From NCBI GenBank assembly GCA_902541245.1, contig CACBPT010000005.1:1-47609 (forward strand): DNA of 47,609 nt, in the 5' to 3' direction. Positions 14,769 through 26,916 of the stretch are shown one piece after another (position 1 is the first letter of the stretch; every line of letters starts with the position of its first letter). Source of the stretch: an uncultured SAR86 cluster bacterium. GTDB taxonomy: Bacteria > Pseudomonadota > Gammaproteobacteria > Magnimaribacterales > D2472. Made by a program: the position numbers and the translations under genes. The notes beneath the pieces are model-generated. The model did no database searches and was not told where the DNA came from. It saw only the letters and a list, made by a program, of their open reading frames with translations.

Positions 14769-16591
14769 TCCACCGTGACTGATTTAGCTAAGTTCCTAGG
14801 TTGATCTAAATCAGTGCCTCTTTGGCATGCAACTTGATATGCAAGAATCTGAAGTGGAATGGTATAAATAATTGGGGCTAACAATTCGCTACATTCTGGC
14901 ATTTGAATGTATTCACCTCTTTCGATTTTAATTTTTGAATTTTCTCCACCAAATACATAAAGCGTGCCGCCCCTTGCCTTTACCTCCTCCAGGTTGGAGA
15001 CTAGTTTTTCAGTTAAAGTATTTTCAGGGGATAATGCAACCACTGGAATTTGATCGTCGACCAATGCCAATGGCCCATGTTTCAGTTCTCCTGCAGGATA
15101 AGCCTCAGCGTGAATGTATGAAATTTCTTTCAATTTCAGTGCGCCTTCTTGAACGATTGGAAAAAACATGCCCCTTCCTAAAAATAAAGCATTGTGTTTA
15201 TCAGCAATATTAGGAACGATCTTCATGATCTCATTTGATAGTTTCAATGTCTTATCAACCACCTTTGGCAAATTTCTTAGTTCACTAGCCAATTTTTTTC
15301 TTAATTCTTTATTTTGATTTAAGCTTTTTGCAATAGACATAGCTAACAGCATCAAACCTGCCAGCTGGGTAGTAAATGCCTTTGTTGATGCAACGCCAAT
15401 TTCTGGGCCAGCATTAGTAAAAAGAACATGCTCTGATTCTCTAGCCAACGAGCTAGTTGGAACGTTGCAGATTGATAATGTGCTTAAATAATCTTTTTCT
15501 TTTGCATATTTGAGGGCAGCCAAAGTATCTGCTGTTTCTCCGGATTGTGAGATGGTAACAAACAATGTGCCTTCTTCTATAAGAGGCTCTCTATATCTAT
15601 ACTCACTCGCAAAATCTACATAACATGGAATTTTAGCTATTCGCTCAAACCAAAATCTTCCTACTTTGCCTGCATGTAAGCTTGTTCCACATGCTACAAA
15701 CTGAATTCTTTTAATCTTGCTAAAAAGCTCTGTTGAGCCTAAACCAAATATATTATCTAATACATCCTCATCTCCAAGTTTCCCATTTATGGTATTGGCA
15801 ACAGCATCAGGCTGTTCATATATTTCTTTCTCCATAAAGTGAGAATATCCTCCTTTAGTAACCGTATTAACTGCTATGTCTATTTCAGTTACATCTCTTT
15901 TAACAGGAGAACTCTTTCCGTCGAACACTTGAAAACTTTGCTTGGTTATTTCTGCAACATCGCCATCTTCAAGAAATACAAATTCATTGGTAAGTTGTGA
16001 TAAAGCTAATGGATCCGAAGCAGCAAAATTTTCCTCTAAGCCTAACCCAATCAATAATGGGCTCTTGTTTCTTGCAACAACTAATCTGTTTTTATTTTTA
16101 ATATGAATGGCCGCTATGGCGTATGCGCCATCAAGCTCTTTTATAGCGTCATGCATGGCCGACAGCAAATCGCCGCTTGATTGTATGTGGTGATGAAGTA
16201 AGTGTGCTATGACCTCTGAATCAGTTTCAGATTGAAAAGCATATCCGGCCTTTTTTAATTTTTCTGTAAGCTCAAGGTAGTTTTCTATAATTCCGTTGTG
16301 AACAATATGAACCTCTCCACTTGATGCGTGAGGGTGGGCATTTTCTTCAGAAGGTTGACCGTGAGTTGCCCAGCGAGTATGAGCAATTCCAAGTTTGCTT
16401 TTTGGCCGATGCTCAATCATTCCATCTTCGAGCAAACTTACTTTCCCCAAAGTTCTTAAATTAAAAATACTGTCCTTTTGATGGAGGGCTATACCTGCTG
16501 AGTCATAACCACGATACTCCATCTTATGAAGACCTTGAACTAATAACTTTCCCACGTTGCGAGATGAGGCCGCCCCTATAATTCCACACAT
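14765..16591 (-). CDS. glmS: Glutamine-fructose-6-phosphate aminotransferase (isomerising)
   Basis: A 608-residue, full-length enzyme making glucosamine-6-phosphate, the entry to peptidoglycan and LPS amino sugars. The N-terminal glutaminase has catalytic Cys2 in MCGIIGAA and the HTRWATHG motif. Two SIS sugar-isomerase domains follow (TISQSGETADTLAALK, STKAFTTQLAG, EGALKLKEISY). The C-terminus LAKSVTVE is the conserved end recognised by Tn7 TnsD in other bacteria. It follows glmU by one base, in an operon downstream of atp. No glmS ribozyme or obvious GlmY/GlmZ target is visible. Its 3' end is the head of the repeat-punctuated cassette array. Confidence 0.98.
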   Translation of the reverse strand: MCGIIGAASSRNVGKLLVQGLHKMEYRGYDSAGIALHQKDSIFNLRTLGKVSLLEDGMIEHRPKSKLGIAHTRWATHGQPSEENAHPHASSGEVHIVHNGIIENYLELTEKLKKAGYAFQSETDSEVIAHLLHHHIQSSGDLLSAMHDAIKELDGAYAIAAIHIKNKNRLVVARNKSPLLIGLGLEENFAASDPLALSQLTNEFVFLEDGDVAEITKQSFQVFDGKSSPVKRDVTEIDIAVNTVTKGGYSHFMEKEIYEQPDAVANTINGKLGDEDVLDNIFGLGSTELFSKIKRIQFVACGTSLHAGKVGRFWFERIAKIPCYVDFASEYRYREPLIEEGTLFVTISQSGETADTLAALKYAKEKDYLSTLSICNVPTSSLARESEHVLFTNAGPEIGVASTKAFTTQLAGLMLLAMSIAKSLNQNKELRKKLASELRNLPKVVDKTLKLSNEIMKIVPNIADKHNALFLGRGMFFPIVQEGALKLKEISYIHAEAYPAGELKHGPLALVDDQIPVVALSPENTLTEKLVSNLEEVKARGGTLYVFGGENSKIKIERGEYIQMPECSELLAPIIYTIPLQILAYQVACQRGTDLDQPRNLAKSVTVE

Positions 16592-16592
16592 A

Positions 16593-17945
16593 TTATTTCT
16601 TGTTCTTTGCCCAATCTTCTTTGATAACTTGTTTACCTCGACCTACAGCCAAAGCATTGTCGGGTACATCTTTTGTAATTACAGAGCCAGCTCCTACATA
16701 TGCACCTTTACCAATATTGACTGGTGCAACTAAGGAAGAGTTTGTACCAATGAAACTATCTTCACCGATAGTAGTTTTATGTTTATTGGTACCATCGTAA
16801 TTGCATGTAATAGTTCCAGCGCCAACATTAGTTTTATCGCCAATGATTGCATCGCCTAAGTAAGCTAAATGGTTCGCTTTAGCGCCATCTCCGAGTTTAG
16901 TTTTTTTGGTCTCGACAAAATTACCAATTTTTGCATTATCGCCTATCTCTGAGCCCTCCCTAATACGGGCATATGGGCCTATGTTGCAATTCGAACCAAC
17001 TGAAGCTGATGAAAGATGGCTAAATGATTCTATGATCGAGTTATCTCCAATAAAGACATCTTGCAAAACAACATTTGATTTAATAGTAACGTTATTGCCA
17101 AAGGTAACATCGCCTTCCAAAATAACATTGACATCAATAGAGCAATCTTTTCCTGCAACAACTTTGCCACGAACGTCAATACGAGTTTTATCAATAAGTG
17201 TAATTCCTTGTTCTAATAATTTTTCAGCGCTCATCTTTCTCAAAATTAATTCTAGCTCATGTAATTCATGCTTATTGTTTGCCCCCAATACTTCTGCAGG
17301 GTTTGCTTGAATACAGTTTATTTTAACCCCTTTTCTAGAAAGTATCTCCACCAAGTCAGTTAGATAGTATTCATTAGCTGAATTTTGATTCTTAATTTCT
17401 CCTAAAGCAGGTCTTATTAAGCTTCCATCAATTAATAAAATACCACTGAAAACCTCTTTAATTTTTATTTCGTCTTTTGAAGCATCTTGTTGTTCAATAA
17501 TTTTTAAGGCAAAGTTTTGTCCATTTTTTACAACCCTGCCATAGCCGGTTGGATCCTTTAATAGCATCGTCAGAAGCGTGCACTCGTATCCAGAATTTAT
17601 AAGCTCCTCTATAGTTTTATAGCTAATCAATGGAACATCGCCATACAAAATTAATACTTTTTCATCATCCTTAATCAAATGAGAAGCCATTTTAACTGCA
17701 TGGGCAGTTCCTAACTGATCATCTTGATCTGATGTTTTGATACTAGGATCGATGTTTAATAAGTGAGTTTTTAGGACATTTTTTTGGTGGCCCACAATAA
17801 CAGTTATATTTTCACTACACTTTTTTGCAGTCTTAATAACATGCGAAATTAAAGTTTGCCCCCCAAGGAGTTGCATAACCTTAGGCAAATTGGTGCTCAT
17901 TCGAATGCCCTTACCAGCTGCAAGGATAATAGTATGAATATTCAA
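16593..17945 (-). CDS. glmU: Bifunctional N-acetylglucosamine-1-phosphate uridyltransferase / glucosamine-1-phosphate acetyltransferase
   Basis: A 450-residue, full-length protein. The N-terminal pyrophosphorylase begins with IILAAGKGIRM and a lysine in LPKVM, then LYGDVPLI and NEYYLTDL. The C-terminal left-handed beta-helix is made of hexapeptides such as IGDNSIIESFSHL, VGSNCNIGPYARI and IGAGTITCNYDG-like NVGAGTITCNYDG. It makes UDP-GlcNAc from the glmS product after GlmM action (glmM is not in the window). It lies 32 bases after atpC on the same strand. Confidence 0.98.
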   Translation of the reverse strand: MNIHTIILAAGKGIRMSTNLPKVMQLLGGQTLISHVIKTAKKCSENITVIVGHQKNVLKTHLLNIDPSIKTSDQDDQLGTAHAVKMASHLIKDDEKVLILYGDVPLISYKTIEELINSGYECTLLTMLLKDPTGYGRVVKNGQNFALKIIEQQDASKDEIKIKEVFSGILLIDGSLIRPALGEIKNQNSANEYYLTDLVEILSRKGVKINCIQANPAEVLGANNKHELHELELILRKMSAEKLLEQGITLIDKTRIDVRGKVVAGKDCSIDVNVILEGDVTFGNNVTIKSNVVLQDVFIGDNSIIESFSHLSSASVGSNCNIGPYARIREGSEIGDNAKIGNFVETKKTKLGDGAKANHLAYLGDAIIGDKTNVGAGTITCNYDGTNKHKTTIGEDSFIGTNSSLVAPVNIGKGAYVGAGSVITKDVPDNALAVGRGKQVIKEDWAKNKK

Positions 17946-17977
17946 AACAAATACGAATTAATATAGATACAAATACC

Positions 17978-18391
17978 TTACTTGTTTTTTCTTAATTTTT
18001 GAATGGTTTTAATTCTAGCAGCAGCTTCGGCTAGTTGTGCAGCTGCTTTGGTGTAATCTAATTCTGACTCTTTGTCTTGCATGTTTTTTTCAGCTAGTTC
18101 CTGAGATTTAATGGCTTCAGCCTCATCCATGGATTCAGCTCTTTCAGCTCTATCAGATAAAAATGTCACCAAATCAGGCTGTATTTCAATAAATCCACCC
18201 GAGCAAAAGAAGGTTTTTTCGTCATCGCCATTTTGAACTCTCACAGGCCCTGGTGCAAGGCCGGTTAGAAGAGGTGTGTGCCCTGGTGCAATACCTATTT
18301 CACCCAAGGATCCGGTTGCAAAAACCATAGTGCCTTCACCAGAGTAAATTTCCTCACTTGACGAAACAATGCTGACTTTAATAGTGGACAT
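17978..18391 (-). CDS. atpC: ATP synthase F1 subunit epsilon
   Basis: 137 residues. An N-terminal beta-sandwich (ATGSLGEIGIAPGHTPLLTGL, the signature loop) is followed by a C-terminal helical hairpin rich in Ala and Glu, the part that inhibits the enzyme in the extended state. It is the last gene of the atp operon, three bases after atpD. Confidence 0.97.
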   Translation of the reverse strand: MSTIKVSIVSSSEEIYSGEGTMVFATGSLGEIGIAPGHTPLLTGLAPGPVRVQNGDDEKTFFCSGGFIEIQPDLVTFLSDRAERAESMDEAEAIKSQELAEKNMQDKESELDYTKAAAQLAEAAARIKTIQKLRKNK

Positions 18392-18394
18392 AAA

Positions 18395-20666
<2,272 letters not shown>

Positions 20667-20676
20667 TACTTGTCAA

Positions 20677-22221
20677 TCAAAATGTTTGGGTTTTTTTAAA
20701 TTGTTCAACAATCTCAGTGAATTGTTTTTCAATATCATCATTCCAGTCCCCTGTGTCATTAATGCTCTTTTCGAGGTCTGCTTTTTCAGATGTAAAGTAG
20801 CCATGCAATGCTTCTTCAAAGCTGCCAATCTTTTCAACCTCAACATCATCCATATAGCCTCTATCTGCAGCAAAAATACTTAATGATTGTTGGGCTACGC
20901 TCATTGGAGAATATTGTTTTTGCTTTATCAGCTCGGTAATTCTAATTCCTCTAGCAAGCTGAGCTTTGGTTGCATCATCTAGATCAGAAGCAAACTGAGA
21001 AAAAGCTGCGAGTTCTCTATATTGAGCTAATGCAGTTCTTACGCCTCCGCTAAGTTTTTTCATAATCTTGGTTTGAGCTGCTCCACCCACCCTTGAAACA
21101 GAAATACCCGGGTTAATAGCTGGCCTAATACCTGAATTAAAGAGGTCAGTTTCTAAGAAAATTTGACCATCAGTAATTGATATAACGTTGGTTGGAACAA
21201 AGGCTGACACATCTCCTGCCTGTGTCTCGATAATCGGAAGTGCGGTTAAAGATCCAGTTTTTCCTTTCACGTTTCCGTTGGTAATTTTTTCCACATAATC
21301 TGCGTTCACCCTAGCAGCTCTTTCTAGCAATCTTGAATGAAGATAAAAAACATCTCCTGGGTAGGCCTCTCTTCCCGGAGGTCTCTTTAAAAGCAAAGAT
21401 ACCTGCCTATACGCAACAGCTTGTTTAGAGAGGTCATCATAGACAATCAATGCGTCTTCACCTTTATCCCTAAAATATTCACCCATTGAACAACCTGAGT
21501 AGGCAGAAAGATATTGCATAGGTGCAGGATCAGATGCTGATGCTGAAACAATAATTGTATGTTCTAGCGCTCCATATTCCTCAAGCTTTTTAACAACATT
21601 AACTACTGTTGATTGTTTTTGGCCAATAGCAACATATATACATTTGATACCAGTTCCTTTCTGATTGATGATTGCATCAACCGCAACAGCAGTCTTGCCG
21701 GTTTGTCTATCACCAATAATTAGCTCTCTTTGACCACGACCAATAGGCACCATTGTATCAACTGCTTTTAAGCCAATTTGAACCGGTTGATCAACTGACT
21801 GTCTTGCAATCACACCAGGAGCTACGACTTCTACTGGAGCGGTCATCTTTGTTTTAATTTCCCCCTTACCATCAATAGGGCTGCCCAAAGCATCTACAAC
21901 TCTACCTAATAACTCTTCACCCACTGGAACCTCTAAAATTCTTCCAGTGCAAACAGCTTTCTGGCCTTCGATTAGTCCCAAATAATCTCCTAAAACCACC
22001 GCTCCTACAGAATCTTGCTCGAGGTTAAGCGCCAATCCAAGAACACCATTTTCAAACTCTATTAGCTCACCATACATGACGTCACCCATACCGTGAATTC
22101 TCACAATCCCGTCTGAAACGCTAACGATAATACCTTCATTTTTCCTTTCTGCAGAAAGATCAAGACCTGAAATTTTTTCCTTTAAAACGCTGGAAATTTC
22201 TGATGGATTTAGTTGGCTCAT
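20677..22221 (-). CDS. atpA: ATP synthase F1 subunit alpha
   Basis: 514 residues. Walker [14 protein letters not shown], the arginine-finger region [17 protein letters not shown] and [13 protein letters not shown] identify the regulatory alpha subunit. Ten bases separate it from atpG. Confidence 0.98.
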   Translation of the reverse strand: MSQLNPSEISSVLKEKISGLDLSAERKNEGIIVSVSDGIVRIHGMGDVMYGELIEFENGVLGLALNLEQDSVGAVVLGDYLGLIEGQKAVCTGRILEVPVGEELLGRVVDALGSPIDGKGEIKTKMTAPVEVVAPGVIARQSVDQPVQIGLKAVDTMVPIGRGQRELIIGDRQTGKTAVAVDAIINQKGTGIKCIYVAIGQKQSTVVNVVKKLEEYGALEHTIIVSASASDPAPMQYLSAYSGCSMGEYFRDKGEDALIVYDDLSKQAVAYRQVSLLLKRPPGREAYPGDVFYLHSRLLERAARVNADYVEKITNGNVKGKTGSLTALPIIETQAGDVSAFVPTNVISITDGQIFLETDLFNSGIRPAINPGISVSRVGGAAQTKIMKKLSGGVRTALAQYRELAAFSQFASDLDDATKAQLARGIRITELIKQKQYSPMSVAQQSLSIFAADRGYMDDVEVEKIGSFEEALHGYFTSEKADLEKSINDTGDWNDDIEKQFTEIVEQFKKTQTF

Positions 22222-22230
22222 TTTTTCACC

Positions 22231-22767
22231 TTAAAAATTTAATTGATTTACTAATTTTTTGACCTTTCCTCTAATGGATAGATCCAGAGTTTCATCTCCG
22301 ATTTTGATTGACAGGCCGCCCATGATAGAGGGGTCCTTTGAAAATTGTATATGCGAACCCTCTCCGTGTTCTGCAAGAAGTTTTTCTATTATGATTTTTT
22401 TATTATCCTCAGAAGGTTGATCGGCAACATTCACAAGAATAGAGCTTGTTTTATTATGTTGCTCTAAAAGCTCTTGATAACTTACATTAATTGCTTCAAT
22501 AAGATTAAGTCTTTTGTTGTCCGCAAGGAGTTCCAACATCTTATTAGACAAATCGCCTACTTCTCCGTCTGCTAGACCAATAATAGTGTTAGCTATTTTT
22601 TCTTTTGAAAGTTGTGGATCTTGAATCAAGCTGGCAACCTCTTTGGTTTGAGACACAGCTGATAATAAGGCAAGATCCTGTGCAACCGCCTCATGCTTTC
22701 CGTCATCTAAAGCTGCGGTAAAAATAGCTTTAGCATAAGGTCTTGCGAGTGGAGACAGTTCTATCAT
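22231..22767 (-). CDS. atpH: ATP synthase F1 subunit delta
   Basis: 178 residues, with the N-terminal six-helix domain beginning ARPYAKAIFTAALDDGK and the C-terminal DPSIMGGLSIKIGDETLDLSI signature that binds the b-subunit stalk. Order and spacing in the atp operon are normal. Confidence 0.95.
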   Translation of the reverse strand: MIELSPLARPYAKAIFTAALDDGKHEAVAQDLALLSAVSQTKEVASLIQDPQLSKEKIANTIIGLADGEVGDLSNKMLELLADNKRLNLIEAINVSYQELLEQHNKTSSILVNVADQPSEDNKKIIIEKLLAEHGEGSHIQFSKDPSIMGGLSIKIGDETLDLSIRGKVKKLVNQLNF

Positions 22768-22770
22768 TTT

Positions 22771-23241
22771 TTATAACTCAGAAGCTGCTTTTTTAAGCAA
22801 CTCTTGATGTTTCTCTGGGCTAATTTCATCGCCCAATATTTTTTCAGAAGTATCGATGATAAGTTCTGACATTTTTTGCCTTAACTCTTCTTTGGCTTTA
22901 TTGACGTCATTCTCAATAGTTTTGGATGCTGAGGATAAAATCTTTTCAGCTTCTGTCTCTGCTTTTGCTGTCGCATCGTTAACAATTTGAGAGGCTCTCG
23001 AATTGGCTTTTTCTAATATTTCCGCGGCTTCTGCTTTTGCTTTGTTCATCTCTTGATCAAAGGCAAGCTGGGCTTCTTCCAAGGAATCATCTGCTTTTTT
23101 TGCTGCCTCTAGACCATCCGCTATACGCTTCTCTCTTTCTTCCATTATCGCAATGATAGGAGGCCATACGTACTTCCAACAAATTGCTACAAAAATAACA
23201 AATGCTAATGTTTGACCTAATAGTGTTGCGTTAATATTCAT
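22771..23241 (-). CDS. atpF: ATP synthase Fo subunit b
   Basis: 156 residues: a single N-terminal membrane helix ([25 protein letters not shown]) followed by a long Ala/Glu/Lys-rich coiled coil and the C-terminal [18 protein letters not shown]. Only one b gene is present, as in gammaproteobacteria (not the b/b' pair of alphaproteobacteria). Confidence 0.97.
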   Translation of the reverse strand: MNINATLLGQTLAFVIFVAICWKYVWPPIIAIMEEREKRIADGLEAAKKADDSLEEAQLAFDQEMNKAKAEAAEILEKANSRASQIVNDATAKAETEAEKILSSASKTIENDVNKAKEELRQKMSELIIDTSEKILGDEISPEKHQELLKKAASEL

Positions 23242-23248
23242 TTTTTAC

Positions 23249-23485
<237 letters not shown>

Positions 23486-23498
23486 CTAAAAATAAGAC

Positions 23499-24639
<1,141 letters not shown>

Positions 24640-24712
24640 GAGGCCTATGGCAGATAACCGATTATTTTTTAAAGTGTTAATTTTAAGCTAAGTATGTTTT
24701 TTTACGAGGCAG

Positions 24713-24741
24713 ATTATAAAAATTAATAGTCTTAAGGACAA
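24713..24741 (-). promoter_or_regulatory. Candidate sigma-70 promoter of the atp operon
   Basis: On the minus strand TTGTCC (24736-24741) and a perfect TATAAT (24713-24718) are separated by 17 bases. The -35 box lies just past the parB stop codon and transcription would start near 24706, about 65 bases before atpI. Position and spacing fit the operon promoter well. Confidence 0.6.
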
Positions 24742-24743
24742 GC

Positions 24744-25592
24744 TTAATTTTTCTTTAATTTTAATAATTTGCTAATAATTGCTTCACGCTCATCCTTGGA
24801 TGTGTATGAAATAGAAATTTTTCCTTTTGATGAGGTTTGTTGATCAATTTGAGTTTTGTGGCCGATGTTTTCAGATAGCTCCTCCTCTATGTTTAAAAGA
24901 TCTTTATTTTTTATTTTGGTGTTGCTTTTTGTGCTTTTAGTTTTGGTTGAAGAGGCTGCATCTTTTACAGTCATGCCTAAAGAAACTATTTTTTGTGCGA
25001 GCTCCTCTGCTTCGTTGGGCTCCATTGATGCAAGAATTTTTGCATGTCCTTTTTCTAAGTCACCGGAATACAAGAGCTCGATAATAGATGATGGGAGGTT
25101 TAAAAGCCTCAACGAATTGGCAACAGAGCTTCTGGCCTTTCCTGTAACCTCTGCTATTTTATCTTGTGTTAAAGAAAACTCTTTTTTTAAACGATCGTAA
25201 CCCCTGGCCTCTTCAATTGGATTTAGGTCTTCCCTTTGAAGGTTTTCAATAAGCGCAAGCTCAAGTGAAAGCTGATCCTCTGCTGAATCAATCATACATG
25301 GGGCGGTTTGCATTCCAGCTTCTTTAGCTGCTCTTAATCGTCTTTCACCAGCTATAAGCTCATAGCCTCCAGCTCCTGTTTCCCTCACAAGAATGGGTGA
25401 TAAAATGCCGTGCTTTGAAATTGACTGTGAAAGTTCAGTAATTTTTTGCTCGTCGAATGATTGCCTGGGTTGAAATCTATTTGGTTTAATTTGAGATAAT
25501 TCTATTTCTTTGATGGTTTGTTTGTTGGGAGACGCAACGTCTCCCAATAGTGCGTCTAGGCCTGTGTTAAGTATTTTATCCACCAACTTCAA
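24744..25592 (-). CDS. parB: Chromosome partitioning protein ParB (CTPase, parS-binding)
   Basis: About 280 residues. The N-terminal ParA-interaction segment LNTGLDALLGD is followed by IKPNRFQPRQSFD, the arginine patch GERRLRAAKEAGM, the helix-turn-helix LTQDKIAEVTGKARSSVANSLRLL and a C-terminal dimer domain. It overlaps parA by 17 bases. The listed start is TTG 25590-25592, but the Shine-Dalgarno AGGAG lies only two bases before it and eight bases before the third codon (TTG 25584-25586), which is the better start. A matching parS site lies in recF at 36086. Confidence 0.95.
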   Translation of the reverse strand: MKLVDKILNTGLDALLGDVASPNKQTIKEIELSQIKPNRFQPRQSFDEQKITELSQSISKHGILSPILVRETGAGGYELIAGERRLRAAKEAGMQTAPCMIDSAEDQLSLELALIENLQREDLNPIEEARGYDRLKKEFSLTQDKIAEVTGKARSSVANSLRLLNLPSSIIELLYSGDLEKGHAKILASMEPNEAEELAQKIVSLGMTVKDAASSTKTKSTKSNTKIKNKDLLNIEEELSENIGHKTQIDQQTSSKGKISISYTSKDEREAIISKLLKLKKN

Positions 25593-26331
25593 TTCTCCTG
25601 ATAAGTTCGCCAGCTAGAGCTAAATAAGCTTTTGCGCCAAATGACGACGGCATGTATTGAATCGCCGAAGTTCCGTGGCTGGGCGCTTCTGCTAATTTAA
25701 CATTTCTTGGGATGAGTGTGTTAAAAACCAAGGATGGGAAATGTTTTTCTAGCTCTTCGGATACCTCTTTTGCTAGATTGTTTCTCATATCAACCATTGT
25801 TCTGACAATTCCAAAAACTTTGTTGTTTGTAAGGTTTTTGTTTTTAAGAGTATTTATTGTGTTTATTAGAGATGAGATGCCCTCTAGGGAATAATATTCA
25901 CATTGGAGAGGTATAAGTGTTGCTGTCGCGGCAAAAAGCGACTCAAGTGTTAGTTGATTTAAAGACGGTGGTGTATCCATTATTATAAATTCATACTCTA
26001 GGGGGCTTAATTGTTTTTTTAGTTCGCCTTGTTTGTTGTCGCTTCTTATATAAACCTCCAACGCCGTTAAATTCTCGCCACCTGGTATAACGTCATATCC
26101 ACTGGGTGACTTTGATATGTGCGCTTTGATATTAAGACCTTCAGAGTAAATCTTATATAGGGTTTTTTCATTTTTGGGCACTCCCGCTGCTGTGCTTGCA
26201 TTTCCTTGAGGATCCAGGTCAATTAAAAGAACTCTGCGTTTAGTCGCGGCGAGTGCTGCGGCAAGGTTAACTGCTGTAGTTGTTTTTCCAACTCCACCTT
26301 TTTGATTGGCAATAGCGATAATGTGTTTCAT
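25576..26331 (-). CDS. parA: Chromosome partitioning ATPase ParA (Soj)
   Basis: 251 residues, small chromosomal ParA without an N-terminal DNA-binding domain. The deviant Walker A KGGVGKTTTAVNLA, Walker A' region LLIDLDPQGNAS and Walker B FIIMDTPPSL are present. It acts with ParB and parS to segregate the origin region. Its ATG overlaps the rsmG stop by four bases. Confidence 0.97.
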   Translation of the reverse strand: MKHIIAIANQKGGVGKTTTAVNLAAALAATKRRVLLIDLDPQGNASTAAGVPKNEKTLYKIYSEGLNIKAHISKSPSGYDVIPGGENLTALEVYIRSDNKQGELKKQLSPLEYEFIIMDTPPSLNQLTLESLFAATATLIPLQCEYYSLEGISSLINTINTLKNKNLTNNKVFGIVRTMVDMRNNLAKEVSEELEKHFPSLVFNTLIPRNVKLAEAPSHGTSAIQYMPSSFGAKAYLALAGELIRRIEVGG

Positions 26332-26870
26332 TTTTTGGTTATCTCTAAGATGTGCCTGTGCTTGTCCTTGATGTTTGTTTTATGGATATTGTAAGAGTAT
26401 GTATTATTATCCAACTGAGCAACCTCTGCTTTAGTTTTTTCCAATGTTCCCTTCATAAGAACGTATTTACCATTTTTTGCTAGCAAATGTTCTGACCAGC
26501 TAATTATTTTTGGTGTTGGCGCCAAAGCTCTTGCTGTAATAATATCAAAGGGTTTTTTTGTTTTTGTATTGGGGCTTATGGCTTTATTCTTGATTTTAGC
26601 GTTACTAAGCCCAAGCGTTTGAATTGTTTTTTTTATAAAGTATGCTTTTTTTTGATTTTTTTCTGACATTGTTATGTTTGATAGTGGTTGTAGAATTGCT
26701 ATAAGCAAACCTGGAAGCCCGGCCCCGCTTCCAATGTCAAGTATTTCTTTTTCTGGTTGTATGTGTTTTAGAGCCATCTGACAATCGAGGATATCTTGTG
26801 AATAGATTTCTTCTTTAGTGTGTCGGCCAACTATATTATGAGCTTTGTTGAATTTTAATATTTCCTCCAC
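26328..26870 (-). CDS. rsmG: 16S rRNA (guanine-527-N7)-methyltransferase RsmG
   Basis: 180 residues as drawn, from GTG 26868-26870. The SAM-binding motif ILDIGSGAGLPGLLIAI and the family motif FDIITARALAP are clear. The conserved N-terminal helix appears to begin further upstream: the frame continues with HDQQDNLIEIYVEEILKFNK, which aligns with the RsmG N-terminus, yet has no ATG, GTG or TTG before 26870. The true start may be a rare ATC, ATA or ATT codon. The motif wording looks closer to alphaproteobacterial RsmG than to E. coli; that impression is untested. Confidence 0.93.
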   Translation of the reverse strand: MEEILKFNKAHNIVGRHTKEEIYSQDILDCQMALKHIQPEKEILDIGSGAGLPGLLIAILQPLSNITMSEKNQKKAYFIKKTIQTLGLSNAKIKNKAISPNTKTKKPFDIITARALAPTPKIISWSEHLLAKNGKYVLMKGTLEKTKAEVAQLDNNTYSYNIHKTNIKDKHRHILEITKK

Positions 26871-26916
26871 ATATATTTCTATGAGGTTGTCTTGTTGATC
26901 ATGTTTTTTGATTGGG

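Noticed and set aside
9040-14782. CRISPR array or conventional integron
   Set aside because: Repeats are short, diverged and 0.4-1.6 kb apart with genes between them, so not CRISPR. The sites lack integron R' and R'' core sequences and no intI is present.
14747-14800. Classical Tn7 insertion downstream of glmS
   Set aside because: No Tn7-like TGTGGG ends, 5-bp target duplication or tns genes were seen. Tn7 also does not duplicate the glmS end, whereas this region has many copies of it.
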